Source: an uncultured Verrucomicrobiota bacterium | GTDB taxonomy: Bacteria > Verrucomicrobiota > Verrucomicrobiia > Limisphaerales > JADLHS01 | Length of the DNA: 12,146 bases | Assembly (NCBI GenBank): GCA_937894935.1 | Contig: CALAYC010000228.1 | Location: 1-12,146 of the forward strand | Direction: 5' to 3' | Part shown: positions 1 to 5,815 of the stretch, one piece after another | How the letters are laid out: each line of letters begins with the position of its first letter | Position numbering within the stretch: the stretch's first letter is position 1 | Position numbers and translations under genes: made by a program | The notes under the pieces: model-generated | What the model saw: the letters and a program-made list of their open reading frames with translations, nothing else | Told to the model about the DNA's origin: nothing | Databases searched by the model: none

Positions 1-2
1 TT

Positions 3-293
3 GACCTCGTGATTTTGAGTCAGGCGCTGCATCACGCTGAAGATCCGGGCGCCGCTTTGGTCAGCGCCGCCAAACTTCTCAAACCTCACGGACAACTTTT
101 GATTCTCGATTTACTCGCGCACAAGTTTGACAAAGCCCGTGAACTTTACGGCGATCGCTGGCTGGGATTCGCCGAAAGCGATCTCCATCGCTGGCTCGAA
201 GCTGCGGGTTTCAAAAAAATTGAAATCAACGTCGTCGCCGCCGAAGAACAGCCACCACATTTTCAGACGGTCCTCGCCTGCGGCGAAAAATAA
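3..293 (+). CDS. SAM-dependent methyltransferase, C-terminal fragment (ArsR-MT type), cut by window edge
   Basis: The reading frame is open from the left edge and ends at TAA 291-293, so only about the last 96 residues are visible and the true start lies outside. The fragment begins with DLVILSQALHHAEDP, which fits the motif IV region of class I methyltransferases. It continues with a helix and LKPHGQLLILDL, the usual post-motif 'LkpGG.l.i.D' strand. The following stretch, ELYGDRWLGF then a W-L-E-A-A-G-F helix, is typical of the methyltransferase half of proteins that fuse an ArsR/SmtB winged-helix regulator to a UbiE-like methyltransferase. Whether the ArsR half exists here cannot be seen. 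The methyl acceptor is unknown. The gene converges on the GH105-GH28 gene, with 14 bp between the stop codons. Methyltransferase is confident; the ArsR-MT subtype is moderately so. Confidence 0.8.
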   Translation, partial: DLVILSQALHHAEDPGAALVSAAKLLKPHGQLLILDLLAHKFDKARELYGDRWLGFAESDLHRWLEAAGFKKIEINVVAAEEQPPHFQTVLACGEK

Positions 294-307
294 TCCGGCC
301 ATCGGCC

Positions 308-2902
308 CTAATTCTTTCGCACGACATTGCAGTCAATCAGCTTCACGTCGGCGTGCGACACGGTGTCGTCTCGCGTGATGCCTTTGAACGTCGAATTGGC
401 GATGCGCACGCCGCTGATTTCAGCCGCAGGAAAGCCGCGGATATCCAGCACGCGTTTCGCATTATCGACTGTCAGATTCTCGATGACCAGATTACGCACC
501 ACCGGCTTGTGCGGACCATTCGGGCCTTCTTCGTATACAAAATCAATCTGCAACGCCGCGTCCGCCACCGTCCCGACCTTGACGTTGCGCACAAAAATAT
601 TCTCCATCACACCGCCGCGCGCGGCATTCGATTTGAAACGAATTGCGCGGTCCAGTTCCGGACTGTCCATCACACAATCTTCCACGAATACATTGCGGCA
701 ACCGCCGGAGATTTCACTTCCGATGGTCACACCGCCGTGACCGCGCTTCATCTGGCAACGGCGCACAATGATGTTTTCCGACGGCGCTCCGATGCGCCGC
801 CCATCGTTATTGCGACCGGACTTGATCGCGATACAGTCATCTCCCGTATCGAACACCGTGTTTTCAATCAACACATCCCGACAGGATTCCGGATTGCAAC
901 CGTCGTTATTCGGTCCGTGCGAAAAGATATTCACGCCACGCACAATGACGTTGGTGCAAAGCACCGGATTGATTTCCCACATTGGCGAACGTCGAATATG
1001 CACGCCTTCGATTAACACGTTCTTGCACCGATACGGCTGAATGAACGGCGGCCGCAGATAATCTCCGTCACCAAAGCGCCGTTCCGACACCGGAACATTG
1101 TCAGCGACCATTTTCACGAGCCGATCCCGCGCTGCGCTCTGCGTCGGCGTACCTGGCGGATTCAAGTCTTTCCCCTTCCAACGCCCTTTCCACGGCCACC
1201 AATTCGTCACGTCCGCTTGACCATCAAGTGTGCCCGCTCCCGTAATCGCGATATTCTCGGCGTCAATTGCATAAATCAGCGGTGAGTAATTCCAACATTC
1301 CATTCCTTCCCAACGCGTGAACACCGCCGGCAAATACGCCTGCGGATCAGTTTTGAACTTCAACGTCGCGCCATGTTCCAGATGCAGATTCACGCCGCTC
1401 TTCAAATGAATCGGTCCGGTCAGATATTCGCCCGCCGGCACAACAACCTGACCACCGCCCGCCGCATTGCATTCAGCAATCGCCTTTGCAATCGCTGCGC
1501 TCGCATCGGATTTTCCATCCGCCAACGCACCATATTTTGTGATGTTGAATTCACGATCTGGAAACATCGGCGCTTTAATCCGCGCCAGAATTTCCGGCAC
1601 CGCCGCCCAATTCGCACTCCCTTCGGCTGACTTCGCTTCGGTCAATTGCACGCGTTGTTCCACATGCATTGGCAGCTTGTGAAACTTTTGCATTTCAATT
1701 CCGGCCAGAATAAAAGGTCCGACACCTTTCCAGTCGTTTTCAACAATCGGCTCGCGCATGTAATAGTCGAACGAGCCGTCACGTCCGTAACCGAGCCCCG
1801 CAACCGAACAACATTGCGTGAGCGAAACGCCGCCGTTATCCGTGCGTTTCATGAGCCGCTGGGTCAAACCGCGATAACCGCGCTCAATGGCATTCGTGTA
1901 TTTCGCTCGCTCCAGATAACCATCATTCACTCCTTTCGCCATCGCATACACGAACATGGCCGACGCCGTGGCTTCGAGATAATTTTTGCCGCGCCCGCCC
2001 TGATCCATCACCTGCCACCATAAACCGCTTTCCCCGTCCTGCCATCGCACCACGCCATCGCATACCTGTCGCAGGGTCTGAATGATGACTTCGCGATCCG
2101 CATAATTTTTCGGCAGATAATCCAGCGTATCCACACACGCCATTGCAAACCAACCCAGCCCGCGTCCCCAGAAATTTGACGAAGTGCCAGTCGTGCGATC
2201 TGCCCACTCCTGCACCCGCTTTTCATCCCAACCGTGGAAATACAACCCGCTCTTAGCGTCGTAGAGATGTTCGTTAATCAGCCGAAACTGCTTCACCACG
2301 TCGGCGTATTCGTCGCGAGGATCTTTGCTATAGCGCTTCGCGTATTCGGCGTAGAACGGTGCGCCCATGAACAGGCCATCGAGCCACATCTGGTAAGGAT
2401 ATCGTTGCTTGTGCCAAAAGCCGCCCTGACTTGTGCGTGGATGTTCCGCCAATTGTGCGCGCAACAAATCCGCCGCTTTTTTGTAACGCTCATCGCCCGT
2501 GATGCGATACAACCATAACACCGTTCGTCCCGGCGCGACGTTGTCAATGTTGTAATCCTCCATCTTAAAGGTTTGAATTTTTCCTTCCGGCGTGATGAAC
2601 GAACCGATGGTGTCTTTGCTGAAAGCGACAAATTTTTCGTCCGGCACAACCTCGTTCAACTTGAGCAACGACAACGTGACGAGCCCCGCCGTGTAATCCC
2701 ACTTCACGCGCCGCCCTTCGCGCCAGGCACGACTGTCCCCCGCGCGCACAATTTCCGAATCCGCCATCGCGACGGACCATTCGAGCGGCGTCCAACCTTG
2801 ATATTCGTTTTTATCAGCCGCGCGTTTTGCGGTTCGCGATGCACAGGCAGTTCCCGACACGACGACGGCCAATAGCAGACAAAAAAATCGGTTCAGGTTC
2901 AT
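308..2902 (-). CDS. Secreted GH105-GH28 fusion: unsaturated glycuronyl hydrolase plus polygalacturonase-type hydrolase
   Basis: Two glycoside hydrolases in one 864-residue chain, probably acting on pectin or rhamnogalacturonan outside the cytoplasm. Residues 1-20 form a signal peptide (MNLNRF, then a hydrophobic core ending SGTACA). Cleavage could be type I after A-C-A, or lipoprotein-type at Cys20, although the lipobox is poor. Residues ~32-411 match GH105 (YteR-like alpha/alpha barrel), with the catalytic Asp in MWLDGLFM (D175). This family hydrolyses the delta-4,5-unsaturated uronyl end left by lyases. After a ~35-residue linker, residues ~446-861 match GH28 (right-handed beta-helix), starting FNITKYGALADG. 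All key GH28 residues are present: PNNDG (D667), DTGDDC (D688, D689), GHGG (H722) and RFK (R755, K757). The NNDG-x2-P form resembles exo-acting bacterial members. I chose the ATG at 2902 because it starts a clean signal peptide; an in-frame ATG at 2929 would add nine residues. Neither start has a clear Shine-Dalgarno. No sugar transporter or lyase lies next to it. Confidence 0.93.
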   Translation of the reverse strand: MNLNRFFCLLLAVVVSGTACASRTAKRAADKNEYQGWTPLEWSVAMADSEIVRAGDSRAWREGRRVKWDYTAGLVTLSLLKLNEVVPDEKFVAFSKDTIGSFITPEGKIQTFKMEDYNIDNVAPGRTVLWLYRITGDERYKKAADLLRAQLAEHPRTSQGGFWHKQRYPYQMWLDGLFMGAPFYAEYAKRYSKDPRDEYADVVKQFRLINEHLYDAKSGLYFHGWDEKRVQEWADRTTGTSSNFWGRGLGWFAMACVDTLDYLPKNYADREVIIQTLRQVCDGVVRWQDGESGLWWQVMDQGGRGKNYLEATASAMFVYAMAKGVNDGYLERAKYTNAIERGYRGLTQRLMKRTDNGGVSLTQCCSVAGLGYGRDGSFDYYMREPIVENDWKGVGPFILAGIEMQKFHKLPMHVEQRVQLTEAKSAEGSANWAAVPEILARIKAPMFPDREFNITKYGALADGKSDASAAIAKAIAECNAAGGGQVVVPAGEYLTGPIHLKSGVNLHLEHGATLKFKTDPQAYLPAVFTRWEGMECWNYSPLIYAIDAENIAITGAGTLDGQADVTNWWPWKGRWKGKDLNPPGTPTQSAARDRLVKMVADNVPVSERRFGDGDYLRPPFIQPYRCKNVLIEGVHIRRSPMWEINPVLCTNVIVRGVNIFSHGPNNDGCNPESCRDVLIENTVFDTGDDCIAIKSGRNNDGRRIGAPSENIIVRRCQMKRGHGGVTIGSEISGGCRNVFVEDCVMDSPELDRAIRFKSNAARGGVMENIFVRNVKVGTVADAALQIDFVYEEGPNGPHKPVVRNLVIENLTVDNAKRVLDIRGFPAAEISGVRIANSTFKGITRDDTVSHADVKLIDCNVVRKN

Positions 2903-3012
2903 AGGCGAATGGAATGTGGCCTGAAACATTTCGGAAAAACCGTCGCGCCGTCCAGTTTAGTCGCCCCTCGCAAAGTGCAAAGCACTCCTAAAATCACTCC
3001 TGAAATCTGAGC

Positions 3013-3714
3013 TTAATCCGACTCCGCTGGAGCAATCAGCACCACAAACTCGCCCTTCAGACTTCGAGTTTTCGTTTGCTCTAACAACCCCGCAGGCGTA
3101 CCGCGTAGGAATTCTTCAAACTTTTTCGTCAGCTCCCGCGCGAGCACGATGGTTCGCTCGGGAAAAACTTCGTTTAGTTCGCCGAGCAATTTCTCCACGC
3201 GATACGGCGATTCATACAACACCAGTGTACCGTCGAAGGCTTTGAGCGATTCCAGCTTGTTGCGGCGTTGCCCGGATTTGTGCGGCAGAAATCCGATGAA
3301 ATGAAACTCATCAGTCGGCAACCCGCTCGCCGTGAGTCCTGCCACGAGCGCGCACGCACCAGGTACCGCTTCCACGCGAAAGCCTGCCGCTATCGCCGCT
3401 TTGACCACGCGTTCGCCCGGATCACTGATGCCTGGACTGCCCGCATCGGTAACGAGCGCAATCTTTTCGCCCCGCCGCAAACGCTCGATAATTTCTTCGC
3501 TGCGCTTGGCTTCGTTGAATTGAAAATAGCTCAAGAGCGGTTTGTGAAGGCCAAAGTGTTTCAGCAACTGCCCAGAGCGCCGCGTATCTTCGGCAGCCAC
3601 GACGTCGCACTCTTTCAGCACGCGCAAAGCGCGCAGCGTAATGTCCTCAAGATTGCCAATCGGCGTGGCGACCAGATACAGCGTGGCAGGCGTGAGCGGT
3701 GGGAGTTGCTCCAT
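3013..3714 (-). CDS. rsmI: 16S rRNA (cytidine-1402-2'-O)-methyltransferase RsmI
   Basis: RsmI methylates the 2'-hydroxyl of C1402 in the decoding centre of 16S rRNA, using SAM, in the cytoplasm. The 233-residue protein carries the tetrapyrrole-methylase-fold signatures in order: ATPIGNLEDIT at 16-26, AEDTR at 41-45, LVTDAGSPGISDPG at 87-100, VPGACA at 117-122, FIGFLP at 139-144, ELTKKFEE at 194-201 and a terminal KGEFVVLI strand at 220-227. It is shorter than the E. coli enzyme (about 286 residues) because the C-terminal extension is missing; compact forms are common in other phyla. The ATG at 3714 lies 3 nt after the hemW stop and has no Shine-Dalgarno of its own, so translation is probably coupled to hemW. 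Confidence 0.96.
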   Translation of the reverse strand: MEQLPPLTPATLYLVATPIGNLEDITLRALRVLKECDVVAAEDTRRSGQLLKHFGLHKPLLSYFQFNEAKRSEEIIERLRRGEKIALVTDAGSPGISDPGERVVKAAIAAGFRVEAVPGACALVAGLTASGLPTDEFHFIGFLPHKSGQRRNKLESLKAFDGTLVLYESPYRVEKLLGELNEVFPERTIVLARELTKKFEEFLRGTPAGLLEQTKTRSLKGEFVVLIAPAESD

Positions 3715-3717
3715 GAA

Positions 3718-4920
3718 TCAACGTAAAAAAAGTTCCGCCGCCGCATCGGCAAATCGCAGTCCTTGCGGTGTCAGACGAAAATGATCTTCGGAACGAATGC
3801 CCCAACCGCGTCGCACGAGTGCTTCCATGTCATTCGCCCAGGCGTCCCGCAAATCCTGACCGGTCACACGTTGAAACTCCGCAAAAGGCCAGCCGGCGTT
3901 CATGCGTAAACCAAACGCCGCAGTCTCCCCCGCGCGTTTCAGGGGCGGAAATTCTTCGCGTGATTCAATTGCGCGCTGCCCTTTTTCCAAAAGCTCACAG
4001 TAAAGCTGCGTGTTGGACCAGTTTTTAGTGCGCACGCCGCGAACGTAACCGGTCGCACTCGGACCGATCCCGTAAAAATCTCCGCCGCGCCAGTAGTTGA
4101 TGTTGTGTTTGCAGGCCAGCCGAGGAATGGATTGCTGCGAGCTGCTTCCGTTACCATTGGCACTGACCGTTTCTGTCACTCTTTGGTCACGCGCAAAGTT
4201 CGCAATTTCATACTGCCGAAAACCGACATTGGCGGAACGCTGCACCAGTTCCTCGAACATGTCGCAAGCGAGGTCTTCATCCACATCAAATTCCCCTGCC
4301 TTCATCTGTGTGAACAACGGCGTGTCCTCCTCGTAAATCACTTCGTAGCTCGATAAATGTTCACTTCCCAGAGCCAGCGCTTCATCAAGCGTCGCTCGCC
4401 AGACTTCCATCGTCTGCCCGGGAATCGCGAACATCAAATCAATGTTCAGATTGTCAAAACCCGCTTGCCGCAGCGTGTCGAATGATTTGAAAACCATTTC
4501 ACGCGTATGCACGCGACCGAGGCGATCCAGCAACGCTTCATCCAGCGATTGTACGCCCATCGAAATGCGATTCACGCCGAACGAGCGAAGGAGCTTCGCT
4601 TTGTCGAGCGACACCGTGGCTGGATTACATTCAACGGTAAATTCTTCCGCCCCCAGCAGATACAGTCGTTCCATCGTGCGCAGGATGGATTCCCATTGTC
4701 GGAGATTGAGCAACGATGGAGTACCGCCTCCGAAGAAGATCGTACGCGGGCGCAAATCAGCAGCCACCAGCTCCAACTCACGTTGCAGTGCACCGACGTA
4801 GCGGTTGATCAATTCACCGCTTGATGCTTCGGAATAAAACGCGCAGTACTCGCATTTCTGCGCGCAAAAGGGCACGTGAACGTAGAGGCTGGTGACAGGT
4901 GCGACCGACAATTCCGGCAT
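3718..4920 (-). CDS. hemW: Radical SAM haem chaperone HemW (oxygen-independent coproporphyrinogen oxidase-like)
   Basis: A 400-residue radical SAM protein of the HemN/HemW family. The [4Fe-4S] motif is HVPFCAQKCEYCAFYS (Cys19, Cys23, Cys26). A Phe follows where true HemN has a further Cys, which favours HemW, a haem-binding chaperone, over coproporphyrinogen dehydrogenase. Other family landmarks are FFGGGTPS (62-69), ECNP (116-119), ISMGVQS (138-144), YEIANFAR (256-263 counted from the GTG, 237-244 from the ATG), the KHNINYW motif at 271-277 and the downstream YGIGPSATG. A Ser/Gly/Gln-rich stretch of about 20 residues is inserted just before KHN. I chose the ATG at 4920 because it places the Cys motif about 18 residues from the N terminus, as usual. 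An in-frame GTG at 4977 would add 19 residues without family similarity. No clear Shine-Dalgarno precedes either start. It forms a tight pair with rsmI. Confidence 0.93.
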   Translation of the reverse strand: MPELSVAPVTSLYVHVPFCAQKCEYCAFYSEASSGELINRYVGALQRELELVAADLRPRTIFFGGGTPSLLNLRQWESILRTMERLYLLGAEEFTVECNPATVSLDKAKLLRSFGVNRISMGVQSLDEALLDRLGRVHTREMVFKSFDTLRQAGFDNLNIDLMFAIPGQTMEVWRATLDEALALGSEHLSSYEVIYEEDTPLFTQMKAGEFDVDEDLACDMFEELVQRSANVGFRQYEIANFARDQRVTETVSANGNGSSSQQSIPRLACKHNINYWRGGDFYGIGPSATGYVRGVRTKNWSNTQLYCELLEKGQRAIESREEFPPLKRAGETAAFGLRMNAGWPFAEFQRVTGQDLRDAWANDMEALVRRGWGIRSEDHFRLTPQGLRFADAAAELFLR

Positions 4921-5000
4921 GACGGTAAGATACCGGGAGTCGCCGCTTGGAGCGACGCTAAATTTCCACCACGGCACGTGGCGGGTACGGATTGCCTCTG

Positions 5001-5207
5001 TTACTGAGCGCGATGCACGTTCTGGGCTTTGAGGCCCTTATCGCTGGTGATAACTTCGAAGGTCACAATCTCGCCCTCGTTGAGAGTACGAAAACCGCCG
5101 CCCATAATGGACGTGTGGTGTACGAAGACGTCCTGCCCGGTTTCTTCCTGGGCGATAAAGCCAAACCCTTTTTTGTTATCAAACCACTTAACTTTACCAC
5201 TAGCCAT
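5001..5207 (-). CDS. Cold-shock domain protein (CspA family)
   Basis: A 68-residue single cold-shock domain, the standard size for the CspA family of small cytoplasmic RNA/ssDNA-binding OB-fold proteins. It starts MASGKVKWFDNKKGFGFI, with RNP1 as KGFGFI (13-18), and carries RNP2 as VFVHHT (27-32). The second half, with LNEGEIVTFEV and KGLKAQNV, is canonical. The ATG at 5207 is fixed by an AGGAG six bases upstream; an in-frame GTG at 5228 lies upstream of this ribosome binding site and is rejected. About 165 bp separate it from the upstream receiver-like gene, so a separate promoter and leader are likely. I see no diagnostic cold-box element. It may serve cold adaptation or simply be constitutive. 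Confidence 0.97.
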   Translation of the reverse strand: MASGKVKWFDNKKGFGFIAQEETGQDVFVHHTSIMGGGFRTLNEGEIVTFEVITSDKGLKAQNVHRAQ

Positions 5208-5213
5208 ATATCT

Positions 5214-5218
5214 CTCCT
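5214..5218 (-). promoter_or_regulatory. Shine-Dalgarno of the cold-shock gene
   Basis: On the minus strand this reads AGGAG, followed by six bases (AGATAT) and the ATG at 5207. It is the strongest ribosome binding site in the window and decides the 68-residue start of the cold-shock protein. Confidence 0.8.
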
Positions 5219-5371
5219 GGAATGTCACCGCTCTTTCACCCTCACATCACGGCAGCAATAGTCGCTTCCATGCAACTACGCGTGACTGGGCTTGGAACAA
5301 CGGCAACAGGGGCGACAATAAAACCTCTTAGACCGAATGCAAGCCTTGATTTATGCGACTAATTCAAATCG

Positions 5372-5749
5372 CTACTCGACTTGTAAAGCCCGTTCTATGA
5401 ATTGGTTGAGATGAGGCAAAAGCGCAGCATCGGTCACTACCAACGTCGCTCCAGCCTCTTTGGCACGGGTCTGTAAATCGACTTCTGCCTCGTCCGCAAA
5501 GCCAATTATCGGCAGATGCGTCGTCGAAGGATCTGTTTTCAGCTTCTTGATCAAGGCGCAAATATCGGTATGGCGCGATACAAGATCGACGAATAACAAC
5601 ATCGCGCCCGCATTGCCAGCCAGCGCGGTCAATTCCTCCGGCGAACCAGCCACCTGCACCCGGTAGCGTTGCTGGTCTTGCAGGCGATTGACCAACTGGC
5701 TGCCGGGCATCAAATCTTCGTAGTAGAGGAGGGCCAAAGGCGACGTCAC
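5372..5749 (-). CDS. Single-domain receiver-like protein with degenerate active site
   Basis: A 125-residue protein with the beta/alpha rhythm of a response-regulator receiver and no output domain. Visible landmarks are a first strand LALLYYED with an acidic pair (E11, D12), a third strand AMLLFVDL with Asp55 at the phospho-acceptor position, the phrase KLKTDPSTTHLPIIGF (69-84) typical of the alpha3-beta4 region, and a final strand ATLVV followed by a helix. The conserved Thr/Ser after beta4 is replaced (Phe84), and the Lys after beta5 is absent (Thr106 region). It may therefore not switch by normal phosphorylation. The start is GTG at 5749: a stop lies seven codons upstream and the first ATG (5710) would remove beta1. 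There is no good Shine-Dalgarno. It lies 66 bp after the protease gene. The partner and role are unknown. Confidence 0.7.
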   Translation of the reverse strand: MTSPLALLYYEDLMPGSQLVNRLQDQQRYRVQVAGSPEELTALAGNAGAMLLFVDLVSRHTDICALIKKLKTDPSTTHLPIIGFADEAEVDLQTRAKEAGATLVVTDAALLPHLNQFIERALQVE

Positions 5750-5815
5750 GCGCGGAAGTTTGTGGAGTTACCCGACTAATTGCAAAAAAATTCCCGCGCC
5801 CAACGCAAAACACCA

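Noticed and set aside
297..307. GGCC-ATC-GGCC inverted repeat between the convergent methyltransferase and GH28 genes, with A-rich and T-rich flanks
   Set aside because: The stem is only 4 bp and the flanking tracts are interrupted, too weak to call a bidirectional terminator despite the suggestive position.
353..1015. 220-codon open frame on the plus strand opposite the GH28 domain
   Set aside because: It lies wholly antisense to a well-supported coding region. Its product is rich in His, Arg and Ile with no recognisable motif, as expected of a shadow frame.
2974..2986. AGTGC-AAA-GCACT hairpin, and a CACTCCT direct repeat just beside it, downstream of rsmI
   Set aside because: It has a 5-bp stem without a following T-run on the transcribed strand, and the 7-bp direct repeat is within chance expectation.
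3268..3726. 152-codon plus-strand frame opposite rsmI
   Set aside because: It is antisense to a clear RsmI, and its composition is that of a shadow frame.
4939..4956. GTCGC/GCGAC inverted repeat between csp and hemW
   Set aside because: A short stem with an 8-nt loop and no U-tract. It could be a weak hairpin in the hemW leader, but there is no support for a regulatory role.
5315..5342. Possible promoter for csp (minus strand TTGCAT, 16 nt, TATTGT)
   Set aside because: Only three and four of six positions match the sigma-70 consensus and the spacing is short. The location is sensible but the match is not better than chance.
5784..5790. Run of seven T on the minus strand after the protease gene, as a possible terminator
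   Set aside because: The bases before the run can form only about a 3-bp GCG/CGC stem, so it does not qualify as an intrinsic terminator.
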